From positions 372,001-436,000 of the forward strand of contig NZ_LN901322.1 of NCBI RefSeq assembly GCF_001465875.1: a stretch of 64,000 nt of DNA, read 5' to 3'. The first letter of the stretch is position 1, and every line of letters starts with the position of its first letter. This DNA is from Legionella saoudiensis. GTDB taxonomy: Bacteria > Pseudomonadota > Gammaproteobacteria > Legionellales > Legionellaceae. The notes under the pieces were generated by a model. That model worked only from the letters and a program-made list of their open reading frames with translations, made no database searches and had not been told where the DNA came from. Below, piece after piece: positions 8,878-18,210 of the stretch. The position numbers and the translations under genes are program-made.

Positions 8878-10476
8878 ATGACGCAACAACATCCATCAGT
8901 GTTAATCGTAGGTGCTGGCCCTACTGGCTTGATGATGGCTTGCGAGTTAGCACGTTTTGGTGTCTCCTTTAGGATTATTGATAGAAAGACAGGGCGTACT
9001 CAAACCACTAATGCAGCGGGTATTCATACCAGAACTCTTGAAATTTTTCACCATATGGGAATTATTGACCGCTTCCTTGCAGCAGGGCAACGTTGGAGTG
9101 CCTTTCGCCTATATTCACATGATAAGTTTATGGCTCGCATACCCTTTAACCAAATTGATTCGTTCTACCAATTTTCTTTACTTTTAGCGCAAAGTGAAAC
9201 TGAGAAAATTTTAAATGAGCGTTTGGAGGAGCATCAAGGGCAAGTTGAATGGCAAGTAGAGCTAATAGACTATGAGCAGGTGGAGGGTAGAGTAAAGGCA
9301 CGCGTAAAACACAGTAATGGAACAGAAGAACTTATTGAAAGCGATTGGCTAATGGGGTGTGATGGTCTTCATAGCAAGGTACGCGAGTTAGCTCATATTC
9401 CTTTTGAAGGTGAGGATATTCCTCACGAGTATTTGGTTGCCGATGTACAACTAACAGGTCCTGTAGACGATGAAGCAGATGCCTTTTTAGGGAAGCAAAA
9501 TATGCTTGCCCTTTTTCCTCTAGGTCAAGGTCGTTACCGAATTGTTGCTACAGCAGAAGGTTCAGAAGTTAAAAAAACATTTACTGATGAGGAAGTAACA
9601 CAAATTGTCGAGCAACGCTGCATCCATAAATTTAAAGTTAGCTCTGTACTTTGGTCATCGGCTTTTTGGATTCATAGTAAACTTGCCGGCAGAATGCGCG
9701 AGGAATTAGTCTTTATTGGTGGCGATGCGGCGCATGTGCATTCTCCAGCGGGTGCACAAGGAATGAATACTGGCTTACAAGATATTTATAATCTGGCTTG
9801 GAAATTAGCCTTTGTCATTAAGGGAGTAGCGAAACCTGAGCTCTTAAATAGCTATGGAATCGAACGTCTACCCGTTATAAAAGAAATTGTCGATAAGACT
9901 GAAGGCATTACTAAAGCGGCTTTTCTTGAGAATCCGCTATTAATCAAGTTACGTGAAATGGTTGCAAAAAATATTATTGGGCAAAGTAATTATCTGCAAA
10001 ATAAATTAGGAATGCAATTAACTCAATTAGCAATTCATTATCAAAATAGTCCTATCATTAATTATGATACCGATACGGCTCATGATGCTCCCAAACCCGG
10101 CGAACGAGCTCCTGATATTATCATTAGTGAAAACACCCGCTTTTTAGATTATCTCTGTAACAATCAGTACAATTTATTACTGTTCACGGGTGATAACATT
10201 AATAATAAGCTCTTACAAGAGATCGAGGATGTTAACCAATGGATAGAGCAAAACCATGCAGAAAGTATTAAAAGCTATGTGGTTAGTTTCACTAAAATCT
10301 CTGACTTTAAAAATGTAATTGTTGATTCAGAGCTCGCTCTTCACCAACGTTATAAGATGAATGAAGCTGGAGTATTTTTACTTCGCCCAGACCATTATAT
10401 TGCATTTAGCAGCAAAAAAATTAATAAAGAGAACTTAAGGCATTTCCTGGAAGACAAAGCCTTTTTACTTAAATGA
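8878..10476 (+). CDS. FAD-dependent aromatic-ring monooxygenase
   Basis: The N-terminal Rossmann motif is VGAGPTGLMMACEL, and the second FAD motif GGDAAHVHSPAGAQGMNTG sits near residue 280 of the chosen start, as in the PheA/TfdB/UbiH-like flavin hydroxylases. The C-terminal 120 residues look like the thioredoxin-fold tail of phenol-hydroxylase relatives. The ATG at 8878 (532 residues) is preferred to 8797 because AAAGGA ends seven bases upstream and the Rossmann motif then starts near residue 10. It would hydroxylate an aromatic or polyketide-like substrate with NAD(P)H and O2; which one is unknown. No pathway genes are adjacent. Confidence 0.88.
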   Translation: MTQQHPSVLIVGAGPTGLMMACELARFGVSFRIIDRKTGRTQTTNAAGIHTRTLEIFHHMGIIDRFLAAGQRWSAFRLYSHDKFMARIPFNQIDSFYQFSLLLAQSETEKILNERLEEHQGQVEWQVELIDYEQVEGRVKARVKHSNGTEELIESDWLMGCDGLHSKVRELAHIPFEGEDIPHEYLVADVQLTGPVDDEADAFLGKQNMLALFPLGQGRYRIVATAEGSEVKKTFTDEEVTQIVEQRCIHKFKVSSVLWSSAFWIHSKLAGRMREELVFIGGDAAHVHSPAGAQGMNTGLQDIYNLAWKLAFVIKGVAKPELLNSYGIERLPVIKEIVDKTEGITKAAFLENPLLIKLREMVAKNIIGQSNYLQNKLGMQLTQLAIHYQNSPIINYDTDTAHDAPKPGERAPDIIISENTRFLDYLCNNQYNLLLFTGDNINNKLLQEIEDVNQWIEQNHAESIKSYVVSFTKISDFKNVIVDSELALHQRYKMNEAGVFLLRPDHYIAFSSKKINKENLRHFLEDKAFLLK

Positions 10477-10513
10477 GTAATAACTTTATATTGACACCTA
10501 AGGGACTTGTAAC

Positions 10514-11284
10514 ATGTTTCGTACATTAATTCATACGCTGCATCCAACACTGTATTATTTAATAATATCTTTGATATACGTGGGATTTGCACTAATAGCC
10601 TATACTGTAGCAACGCAATTTTTAACTAAAAAAAGAAAAGCTAATGATCATTTGGACGAAGTGGCTAGCATCTCCTTAGGGACTATAAATGGCGCCTACA
10701 GTATCGTTTTAGGTTTTATTTTATTCCTGGTTTGGAACAACTATCAAACTGCTATGGGGTTAGTGGTGGATGAAGGCAGCAAATTGGGGGTCATTAAAGA
10801 AAGTAGTCGCGCTTTACCACCCAATGTTGCCAATAAAATACAAACAGGAACGGAACTCTATATTAAACAAGTTATGGAAAATGAATGGCCTGCTATGGCC
10901 CAAGGAAAATCCTCTCCCCAAGTGAGTCAAACGTTATCAGCATTGTATACTTCAATGCAACAATATGTACCTGATAACTCCGCCACCCAAGCTTTTTATA
11001 ACAGCATCCTAAGTGCATTAAATGAAGTTAAGGAAAAGCGAAATCATCGTTTAAGTATGTTAAGCAGTCCCATACCCACGGCATGGTATGTATTTATATT
11101 TATTGCTGCCTTTATTACCATTTTTTTAAATTCACTTACTTTACGTCAAAGTGCGCTACAATTAACCACCCACATTCTGCTGGTCCTGGTAATAAGCTTT
11201 TTCATTACTGCAATTACAGCATTAAGCTATCCGTTCTCTGGATTTATATCGGTAAGTAAAGAGCTGCTTATACATTCGGGCTAA
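10514..11284 (+). CDS. DUF4239-like membrane protein
   Basis: This 256-residue protein has two hydrophobic helices at the N-terminus (about 15-38 and 62-80), a soluble helical middle, and two more near the C-terminus (about 190-240). The segment GAYSIVLGFILFLVWNNY matches the bestrophin-like DUF4239 family as I know it. Function of the family is undetermined. It lies 37 bases after the monooxygenase and could share its transcript. Confidence 0.65.
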   Translation: MFRTLIHTLHPTLYYLIISLIYVGFALIAYTVATQFLTKKRKANDHLDEVASISLGTINGAYSIVLGFILFLVWNNYQTAMGLVVDEGSKLGVIKESSRALPPNVANKIQTGTELYIKQVMENEWPAMAQGKSSPQVSQTLSALYTSMQQYVPDNSATQAFYNSILSALNEVKEKRNHRLSMLSSPIPTAWYVFIFIAAFITIFLNSLTLRQSALQLTTHILLVLVISFFITAITALSYPFSGFISVSKELLIHSG

Positions 11285-11300
11285 TAAATGCCATTTGATA

Positions 11301-11322
11301 AAGGCTCAATTGAATGAGCCTT
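11301..11322. terminator. Stem-loop after the DUF4239 gene
   Basis: AAGGCTCA and TGAGCCTT form an 8-bp stem with a 6-base loop, 17 bases after the stop. There is no clear U-tract, so termination strength is uncertain. Confidence 0.45.
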
Positions 11323-11437
11323 CATCAATCTATCGAAACCTGGTTGTAAAGGGAAGCTCACCCTAATAATTTTGTTAAACTTGATTCATGAAGCACAACC
11401 TGCATATCATAGAGTTAAACTGCCTTACATCTAAATC

Positions 11438-11752
11438 ATGTCTGAAAAAATTTATTGGGTTTATATTTTGCACTGCAGCAATCAAAGTTATTACACAGGC
11501 TATACAGATAATCTAAAAAAACGTTTCCAAGAACATCTTGCAGGCAAAGGCAGTAAATACACGCGCAGCTTCAAACCCACCGTTATTGCTCAAAGCTGGG
11601 AGATTAAAAGCGGTAAATCAATGGCAATGCGCATAGAACGTTACATTAAAAAATTATCTAAAGCCCAAAAAGAGCAGTTAATAATTAATCCTTATTCAGA
11701 TACATTAATTAACATATTGTCTAATGAAGCCCTACATAAACCACATAAATAA
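11438..11752 (+). CDS. GIY-YIG nuclease-fold protein (YhbQ/UPF0213-like)
   Basis: The 104-residue protein opens with YWVYILHCSNQSYYTGYT, the YIL-YTG signature of GIY-YIG, followed by the conserved Arg (KKRFQEH), the GSKYTR element and a Glu in MRIERYIK. The length and lack of extra domains match the stand-alone YhbQ group, which has DNA-nicking or structure-specific activity in other bacteria. It is monocistronic by context. Confidence 0.88.
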   Translation: MSEKIYWVYILHCSNQSYYTGYTDNLKKRFQEHLAGKGSKYTRSFKPTVIAQSWEIKSGKSMAMRIERYIKKLSKAQKEQLIINPYSDTLINILSNEALHKPHK

Positions 11753-11887
11753 GGCTATCCCCATCATCCTCAGATTTAAACAAGGTCAAGAATTAGCACA
11801 TTAATTTTTATTTACCCTTCTATGGCTAATTAATATGCATTGTGCATGAGAAATGTTATTATGCTGCTTTTAATTTAGGGGCTGAAA

Positions 11888-12169
11888 ATGTTTGATTTTT
11901 TCAAATTCCAAAATAACCATATGAGTACGATAAAAGCCGGAGCAATCGGTGCGCTTATAGGAGTAACCAGCTATTTACTAAAAACTATTAATAATAATGA
12001 AGATGCACTTCCAGCTACTGCAGTGTTTATTGGCATAGGTGCGCTTAATTTATACCTTTGTGCAATACCCACTCCTAATGTCACTTATAAAGAATTCCAA
12101 CCTGGTACTAATGGCGAAGATAATGGTTTTTATCTGGTTGAAGATAATTCTTTACGATTAGGAATGTAA
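11888..12169 (+). CDS. Small hydrophobic protein of unknown function
   Basis: This 93-residue product has two weakly hydrophobic helices (IKAGAIGALIGVTSYLL and TAVFIGIGALNLYLCAI) and a polar acidic tail. GGGGCTG lies upstream of the ATG. I recognise no family, and the reading frame is supported mainly by its composition and the hairpin downstream. Confidence 0.5.
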   Translation: MFDFFKFQNNHMSTIKAGAIGALIGVTSYLLKTINNNEDALPATAVFIGIGALNLYLCAIPTPNVTYKEFQPGTNGEDNGFYLVEDNSLRLGM

Positions 12170-12177
12170 CAACCTGG

Positions 12178-12205
12178 GGGACAAGCTTATATAAGTCCTT
12201 GTCCC
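12178..12205 (+). terminator. Stem-loop after the small membrane gene
   Basis: GGGACAAG pairs with CTTGTCCC (8 bp) around a loop that begins with the palindrome CTTATATAAG. It sits nine bases after the stop at 12169. A short TTAAAT follows. Confidence 0.5.
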
Positions 12206-12306
12206 TTAAATTGCTCTCTGCGCAGGTTTTTCTTATTTAATACAGATATTAATAAGGAAATGATATCATTGGCCCCTATCTGAAATAAGCGTGTTAAATA
12301 ATATCC

Positions 12307-13044
12307 ATGACCTCTCTAGACTCTCATAGCGATAATAAAGTTAACGAATTTGTTCAAGCAATTCAGAAGTATTTAACTCAATGTAGATATAAGTCCTTTG
12401 AACGATTGGTATCCTCTTTGATAATTTCCTTACAAGCAATCACCTTATTTAATTTAATTTCTACCTATGAAAAGACTTCTTATTTCTGCTTAGTTTTGGT
12501 TTTGTTAATTGCCTATATTGCTACAGACTTTGTGAATGGAATAGTGCATATGTATATGGATAATAATACTTCTTACAAATCCCCAGTCGGACCTTACATT
12601 GCCGCATTCCATCTTCATCATGCAAAATATTTTTATACCAAAAGACATCCGTTAAGAGTCTATTTTGATGAGTCAGGAACCAAATTTTGGCTATTACTGT
12701 ATTTATTTGTTTTAACGGGAATGCAATTCACTATTTGCTTAGGGGTATCATTAAATACTGGGTTGGTTGCTTTTGGTATTTTTTCATCGCTTGCTGAGCT
12801 ATCGCATTATTGGTGCCATAATGCAACTGAAAAAAATCGACTTATTGTATGGCTGCAAAACCATTACATATTACTTTCTAAAACGCATCATAAGGCACAT
12901 CATTGTTCTGATAACATTCAGTATGCTTTTTTAAATGGGTTCACAGATCCGCTAATAAATCGAATTGCTCAATCTTGTTATAAAGGATACAAAAATCATG
13001 CAGACAAACATACGAGAGCCTACATGCAACAGGCTTCAAAATAA
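12307..13044 (+). CDS. CarF/TMEM189 (Kua)-type lipid desaturase
   Basis: The 245-residue membrane protein carries the His-rich pattern of the Kua/CarF lipid desaturase domain: DFVNGIVHMYMD, FHLHHA, ELSHYWCHN, KTHHKAHH, and the closing FLNGFTDPLINRI. Membrane helices lie near 45-85 and 115-155. In this family the CarF and TMEM189 members introduce the vinyl-ether bond of plasmalogens (plasmanylethanolamine desaturase); others have only been annotated. Whether this organism makes ether lipids is not shown by the window: no ether-lipid synthesis gene is adjacent. A different acyl-chain desaturation is the alternative. Confidence 0.78.
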   Translation: MTSLDSHSDNKVNEFVQAIQKYLTQCRYKSFERLVSSLIISLQAITLFNLISTYEKTSYFCLVLVLLIAYIATDFVNGIVHMYMDNNTSYKSPVGPYIAAFHLHHAKYFYTKRHPLRVYFDESGTKFWLLLYLFVLTGMQFTICLGVSLNTGLVAFGIFSSLAELSHYWCHNATEKNRLIVWLQNHYILLSKTHHKAHHCSDNIQYAFLNGFTDPLINRIAQSCYKGYKNHADKHTRAYMQQASK

Positions 13045-13118
13045 TAAATGATGCTTCGGAGCTACAATTAACCGATAAAATTACTTACAATTCTTGCAGT
13101 TTAAAATGAACACACATC

Positions 13119-13763
13119 ATGCCTTTTACTTATAATTACAAGCAGCCCGACGAATACCATTTTAGCCTTGACTCAGTCCAGCTTGCACAATTTGTCGCGA
13201 CGGAATTACAGTCCCAATCAGACCTTGGTTCTTTGCGCATATTGGACCTTTGTGCGGGTTGTGGGGTCATTGGGATGGAGCTTTCCTGGCATCTTCAAGA
13301 AATCCGGCAGATTGATTTTATCGAAATTCAGGATATTTATACCGACTATTTTCATCAAAACTTAGCTCATATCAATCGCCCAGAATTGCAATGCCGCTGG
13401 CATCTTTTAAATTACGATGAATTGCATGAAAAAGAATGGGAAGGTAAATATGATTTAATTATTAGCAATCCCCCCTATTTCCAGCTCGGTCATGGAGTGC
13501 TTTCACCGTCTGAATTTAAAAATCGATGTAGGTTTTATCTGGATAGCACTTTTCAGAATTATATTCGTGCACTGGAAAACTCCTTGGCACAGCAGGGCAA
13601 GGCTTATTTTTTATTACGCCCATTAAACCATCATGGTTTTGACTTATTTTCAGAGATAAAAAGCCTACTTGAGAAAACACCAACTACCGTCAAAAAAATA
13701 TCACGTATACGAAGTACCGATATTATTTTATTAGAAAAACAGAAATTATCCCACCAAGGATAA
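13119..13763 (+). CDS. TrmN6-like N6-adenine methyltransferase
   Basis: The protein has the Rossmann SAM-binding motif ILDLCAGCGVIGMEL (about residues 40-54) and the catalytic SNPPYF motif (about 117-122) of N6-adenine or glutamine methyltransferases. Length (214) and organisation fit the tRNA1(Val) A37 methyltransferase group (YfiC/TrmN6) but it is slightly shorter, so another RNA or protein substrate is possible. It lies upstream of cvfB on the same strand. Confidence 0.75.
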   Translation: MPFTYNYKQPDEYHFSLDSVQLAQFVATELQSQSDLGSLRILDLCAGCGVIGMELSWHLQEIRQIDFIEIQDIYTDYFHQNLAHINRPELQCRWHLLNYDELHEKEWEGKYDLIISNPPYFQLGHGVLSPSEFKNRCRFYLDSTFQNYIRALENSLAQQGKAYFLLRPLNHHGFDLFSEIKSLLEKTPTTVKKISRIRSTDIILLEKQKLSHQG

Positions 13764-13854
13764 TTAACTCGGCCAGCTTTTGTTTTTGAAGCAGCATCAA
13801 CAAATAATAAACACATCGTTTGTTCTGTGTTAAGCTTTACTAATCGAAGGAATA

Positions 13855-14709
13855 ATGAGTTTAGTCATGGTTAATGTTGGGCAATTTAATAAATTAAAAA
13901 TGGTACGAGAAGCTCCTTTTGGCGTGTATCTGCAAGGAGGTGAATGGGGTGAAATATTATTACCTAATAAATGGGTGCCCAAAGGTGCTTTAGTTGGCGA
14001 TCTTCTCGATGTATTCGTCTACTTTGATTCAGAAGATAAAATTATTGCTACTACCATCCGCCCTCATGCAAAGATGGGTAGCTGTGCTTTTTTAAAAGTA
14101 GTTGATGTAAATACGGTAGGAGCATTTCTCGATTGGGGATTAGATAAAGATCTATTAGTACCTAAGCCAGAACAGCATTCTCCTATGGAAAAGGGGAAAT
14201 CGTATCTAGTTTATTTAAAGCAAGATCCTCAGGGGCGTATTATTGCCAGTTCAAAAATTGATTATTTCTTGGATAAAACCGAAGCGCGTTTTGAACCAGG
14301 TGAAGAGGTTAACCTCCTTGTTGCCGATACAACTCCCTTAGGGCGAAAAGTAATTATCAACAGCCAGCACTGGGGACTCATTCATACGGATGATATTTTT
14401 CAAACATTAACTTATGGTAAAAAAATAAAAGGCTATATTAAGAGGGTACGCGAAGATGGCAAAATTGATGTTACTTTAAGACAAATAGGGCAACGTAGTA
14501 TTAATGATTTGGCCCAGCGTATTCTCTCTAAGCTTGAGGAGTCCGGTGGCTTTTTAGCCTTGCATGACAAAAGTACCCCTGCAGAAATTCAACAGGCATT
14601 CGCTGAAAGCAAAAAAAACTTTAAAAGTGCGATAGGCCAGCTTTATAAACGTGGTTTGATTAATATTGAAAAGAAAGGGATTCGTTTAAGAAATTCAGAA
14701 AAGGCTTAA
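13855..14709 (+). CDS. cvfB: CvfB-type S1 RNA-binding protein
   Basis: The 284-residue product matches CvfB/YitL architecture: three S1-like beta-barrel domains (about residues 1-65, 68-135 and 140-215) followed by a winged helix (about 220-280, with AEIQQAFAESKKNFKSAIGQ and GLINIEKKGIRL). Recognisable elements include LPNKWVPKG and GAFLDWGLDKDLLVP. CvfB proteins bind RNA and influence virulence gene expression in Gram-positives; the role here is unknown. AAGGA precedes the start. Confidence 0.88.
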   Translation: MSLVMVNVGQFNKLKMVREAPFGVYLQGGEWGEILLPNKWVPKGALVGDLLDVFVYFDSEDKIIATTIRPHAKMGSCAFLKVVDVNTVGAFLDWGLDKDLLVPKPEQHSPMEKGKSYLVYLKQDPQGRIIASSKIDYFLDKTEARFEPGEEVNLLVADTTPLGRKVIINSQHWGLIHTDDIFQTLTYGKKIKGYIKRVREDGKIDVTLRQIGQRSINDLAQRILSKLEESGGFLALHDKSTPAEIQQAFAESKKNFKSAIGQLYKRGLINIEKKGIRLRNSEKA

Positions 14710-14750
14710 CGTCCAGAGAAGAATGACGCAACCCTAAGGCTCTGTGCCAC

Positions 14751-14907
14751 AAACCCCTGGGTTGCTTCCCTTTCGTTCGCAATGACGAAGGGCAATATTC
14801 AACCTGAACGTATATACGGCTGTAATTACAACGTCCCATTTAAAAACTGAACATAATTTGTACTCCTTCATTACGAGGAACGTAGTGATGAGGCAACCCA
14901 GGAGTTT
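14751..14907. repeat. Long imperfect inverted repeat, intergenic element
   Basis: Two arms of about 41-43 bases (14751-14791 and 14865-14907) are inverted copies of one another: each contains CCTGGGTTGC in one orientation and TTCG/TACG-rich sequence ending AATGA. The 73-base centre contains the palindrome CGTATATACG. It occupies the 400-base gap between cvfB and the amidohydrolase, and no ORF is convincing there. It resembles the palindromic intergenic repeats seen in Legionellales genomes. Confidence 0.6.
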
Positions 14908-15116
14908 TCGGTACGAAACCCTTTGTTAGTCACTACCTTCACACGTTATAAATTACCATCTTTACACCTTATAGTTACTACATAAACCTATCCGCCCATC
15001 GAAAAATGAATCCGTATTAACGTTTAACCTGGGCTTGTGGTTCTATTTCCAGGTGGGGGCTAATTGAAACGGGGAACCTCCCTATAGAGATGCTCCAGTT
15101 CCTAATCATTTACAAG

Positions 15117-16910
15117 CTAGAATGCCCAACAAAAACAACTACCCCATTGTCCTGATTGATTAATACAACGCGACGTTGAATGAGGATGTTGATGTACTAA
15201 ACATGCCGCAGAAGTATAAAGCTTATTACGATTGTATCCTCCATAGTATTTTACAGGTGACCAAGAAGGACTTACTGGAGGTAAAGGTGGATTTAGTTGA
15301 GAAAACTGTTCACAAGCGTGCACAACCTCCCCACCCACAACCGTCATTAGCGAATAAATATCTTTAATTTCCTCATCAGGAATCTGAAAAAAGTTTTTTG
15401 ATAATACCGCAAAATCAGCTAACTGGTTGGGAAGAAAGGAGCCTTTACTCTTTTCTTCGTTAGAAAACCAGGCACTTCCTTTTGTATAAAGCTCTAGGGC
15501 CTTTTCTCGCGAAAGAATATTGTCTTCTTTATATAATGATTGCCCACCTACGGTTTTTCCCGTAGTGAGCCAATACAAACACAACCAAGGGTTATAGCTT
15601 GAGACTCGTGTCGCATCAGTTCCCATACCAACAGGAATATCCGCCTCAATAATTTTAGTAATTGGTGGCGTACGTAAGGTTTTTTCTGCCCCATAGCGTT
15701 CGCTGAAATATTCGCCTTGAAAGGCCATTCTATTTTGAATTGCAATGCCTCCACCTAGCTTTTTCACCCGTTCAATTGACTGATCGGAAATGGTTTCAGC
15801 ATGATCAAAAAACCAATGTAATTGACTAATGGGGATTTCAGAATTCACCTCTTCATACACGGTTAAGGCACGTGCGATGGATTCATCATAAGTTGCATGC
15901 AATCTGAATGGCCATTGATTTTTTGCCAAAACTTCGACTACCGGTTTTAACTGCTCTTCCATAATGGGCGGCAAGTCAGGACGAGGTTGCAAAAAATCTT
16001 CAAAATCAGCCGCAGAAAAAACAAGCATTTCACCCGCCCCGTTATGATGATAATAATCATTACCTTGTTGGTATTTTGAGGTTTGCGTCCAATGGGTAAA
16101 ATCCTCGAGTTCATGGCCGGGCTTTTGGGTGAATAAATTATAGGCAATACGCAAAGTCAGCTTATTTTCCTTATCCAGCTGTTGTATCACCTCATAGTCA
16201 TCGGGATAGTTTTGGAAACCACCACCTGCATCAATAATGCTCGTAATTCCAAGGCGATTTAATTCACGCATAAAATGTAAAGTGGAATTGATTTGATCAT
16301 CGCGACCTAGTTTTGGGCCCTGTGCCAAAGCAGAGTAAAGGATAATAGCATTGGGGTGAGCAATTAACATGCCAGTAGGATTGCCGAATTTATCCCGTTG
16401 AATTTGGGTACCTGGCATTTCCTGAGTAGTTTTATCATAGCCAATCGCATTGAGTGCGGCTTTATTGAGTAAGGCTCGGTCATACAAATGTAAAATAAAA
16501 ACGGGAGTCTCTTGAGAAACTGCATTGATTTCCTCTAAGGTAGGCATTCGGCGTTCTTTGAACTGGAACTCGGTCCAGCCTCCTACAACTCGAACCCATT
16601 GCGGAGCTGGGGTACGAGCAGCCTGCTCTTTGAGCATATGCAGGGCTTCATTAAGGCTGGGAATCCCATCCCAACGTAACTCCATATTAAAGTTTAAGCC
16701 GCCACGAATTAGGTGAATATGCGAGTCATTTAAGCCTGGAATCACTGTGTTTTTATGCAAATCAATTAGCTTCGTTGATGCGGTTTTCAACTTCATAATT
16801 TCATCATCTGAACCAAATTGCACAAATCGATGATTTTTAATGGCAACAGCTGTTGTTTTTTTATTGATGCCTGAACCTTTAAAATTACCATTGTAATAAA
16901 TCGCATCCAT
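15117..16910 (-). CDS. Amidohydrolase 3 family protein (YtcJ-like)
   Basis: This 597-residue protein starts with the small beta domain (MDAIYYNGNF), then the metal-binding motif GLNDSHIHLIRGG near residue 63, and has the later catalytic elements RLHATYDE and LHWFFDHAE and the GTDATRV aspartate near residue 430. This is the YtcJ/LAF-type amidohydrolase 3 architecture, acting on N-acyl or amide substrates that cannot be named. The start has AGGAG about nine bases upstream. The Cys/His/Trp-rich tail beyond about residue 570 is unusual and may be a metal-binding extension or the result of an unseen change. Confidence 0.88.
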   Translation of the reverse strand: MDAIYYNGNFKGSGINKKTTAVAIKNHRFVQFGSDDEIMKLKTASTKLIDLHKNTVIPGLNDSHIHLIRGGLNFNMELRWDGIPSLNEALHMLKEQAARTPAPQWVRVVGGWTEFQFKERRMPTLEEINAVSQETPVFILHLYDRALLNKAALNAIGYDKTTQEMPGTQIQRDKFGNPTGMLIAHPNAIILYSALAQGPKLGRDDQINSTLHFMRELNRLGITSIIDAGGGFQNYPDDYEVIQQLDKENKLTLRIAYNLFTQKPGHELEDFTHWTQTSKYQQGNDYYHHNGAGEMLVFSAADFEDFLQPRPDLPPIMEEQLKPVVEVLAKNQWPFRLHATYDESIARALTVYEEVNSEIPISQLHWFFDHAETISDQSIERVKKLGGGIAIQNRMAFQGEYFSERYGAEKTLRTPPITKIIEADIPVGMGTDATRVSSYNPWLCLYWLTTGKTVGGQSLYKEDNILSREKALELYTKGSAWFSNEEKSKGSFLPNQLADFAVLSKNFFQIPDEEIKDIYSLMTVVGGEVVHACEQFSQLNPPLPPVSPSWSPVKYYGGYNRNKLYTSAACLVHQHPHSTSRCINQSGQWGSCFCWAF

Positions 16911-17002
16911 CTTTAGGTTCTCCTATGACTCTATCCATTACGCCATGCCCACATAATAGATCAATTATAGCTCACCTTGTCTTTCCTGTTGCCCTTTTAA
17001 TA

Positions 17003-17056
17003 CTTAGGGGCAGGGTTACAAAAAATATAAATACAGATATAATCCTTGCCCCTAAG
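17003..17056 (+). promoter_or_regulatory. Putative promoter enclosed by an inverted repeat
   Basis: A -35-like TTACAA (17016-17021) and a -10 TATAAT (17038-17043) are 16 bases apart, upstream of the VOC gene. They are bracketed by a perfect 10-bp inverted repeat, CTTAGGGGCA (17003-17012) and TGCCCCTAAG (17047-17056). The repeat could be an operator or form a cruciform; neither is proven. Confidence 0.5.
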
Positions 17057-17090
17057 GAAAGCGATTTAATTATTAGGTAAGGATACTCAC

Positions 17091-18005
17091 ATGAGAAAAC
17101 TAGGGATAAGCGCTTTTATTTTATTTATTATGGCTCAGTGTACGGGCAACGCAGCGCAAAACGCAGGATTTGCTGTCGGACCTCAATATGATACCACTCA
17201 TGTTTATGTGGCCCCTGAAGATTTTAATCAATTTGTTTCTAGTTTTGTCAGCACTTTTGGCGGAAAAACATCCAAGCAAGGAATTTTTCAGGTAACACCA
17301 ACCCCAAGCCAGACAATGTCGCAACTAGCGCTAACCCCAGCGGGCACAATTTCTGTATTTGGATTTAAAACACCCATTCCTTATCCTTTCGGCACGGAAA
17401 GAACTGGCTATTTGGTTAATGATTTTGATAAAGCAATTCTGGCGGCACGCTCTGCCGGCGCCGATGTTATCGTAGCCCCTTTCCAAGATCCAGTTGGTCG
17501 TGATGCCATTATTCAGTGGCCAGGTGGCGTTAACATGCAAATCTATTGGCATACTACACCTCCAGCGTATGCCCCTTTAACTACAATCCCTGAGAATCGT
17601 ATTTATATTTCTCCGGATCGCGCGAATTTATTCGCACAGCGTTTCAATAGCTTTGCTCGAGGAAAAATTGTTGCCGATGAGCCTAAGGCCTCTGGAATAG
17701 AGATTGGACAACCAGGTACCACCTATCGGCGCATATCTATTGAATCTGGTTTTGGTAAAATGTTATTAATCGTGACCAATGGGCACTTAACCTGGCCCTA
17801 TGGGCACGAAATGACGGGTTATGAAGTTCCTAATTTAAAAGAAACTCTGGATAAAGCGCAAGCGGCTGGAGCGCAGATTCTTGTTGCACCAATTACCTCC
17901 GGTAGCCGCATCTCAGCAATGGTTCAATTCCCAGGTGGATACATTGCAGAAATTCACGAACAAACAAAAAATCAAAACGATACAAAATCCACAACTAAGC
18001 TTTAG
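17091..18005 (+). CDS. Exported protein with two VOC/glyoxalase-like domains
   Basis: The start carries a signal-like hydrophobic segment (LGISAFILFIMAQCTGNAA), with a possible lipobox-like Cys at 17. Two repeated beta-alpha-beta modules follow: THVYVAPEDFNQFV to MQIYWHTTPP, and NRIYISPDRANLFA to AEIHEQTKN, each with the paired GTERTGYLV/GHEMTGYEV segment. This is the VOC superfamily fold (glyoxalase/bleomycin-resistance). Periplasmic location is inferred from the signal. No substrate is evident. Confidence 0.75.
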   Translation: MRKLGISAFILFIMAQCTGNAAQNAGFAVGPQYDTTHVYVAPEDFNQFVSSFVSTFGGKTSKQGIFQVTPTPSQTMSQLALTPAGTISVFGFKTPIPYPFGTERTGYLVNDFDKAILAARSAGADVIVAPFQDPVGRDAIIQWPGGVNMQIYWHTTPPAYAPLTTIPENRIYISPDRANLFAQRFNSFARGKIVADEPKASGIEIGQPGTTYRRISIESGFGKMLLIVTNGHLTWPYGHEMTGYEVPNLKETLDKAQAAGAQILVAPITSGSRISAMVQFPGGYIAEIHEQTKNQNDTKSTTKL

Positions 18006-18017
18006 ATAAACCAAATG

Positions 18018-18048
18018 CCCCCACGGTTATGTTTAAGCGCCGTAGGGG
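18018..18048 (+). terminator. Imperfect hairpin after the VOC gene
   Basis: CCCC-ACGG pairs with CCGT-GGGG across one C/A mismatch. It starts 12 bases after the stop at 18005; only a weak A-rich tail follows. Confidence 0.4.
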
Positions 18049-18210
18049 TAAAAGTCCGATTGTTGGCCTTCCATTGGTTAGCAACCATGATGTATATATT
18101 CTAAGCTTAGAAATAAACTTCTTGATCATTACTACTCACGAGAATCCTTTACTTGATAATCTTAAAATTTATCTAAATAATGAGACATTAATCCAAAGGA
18201 ATACTAAATA

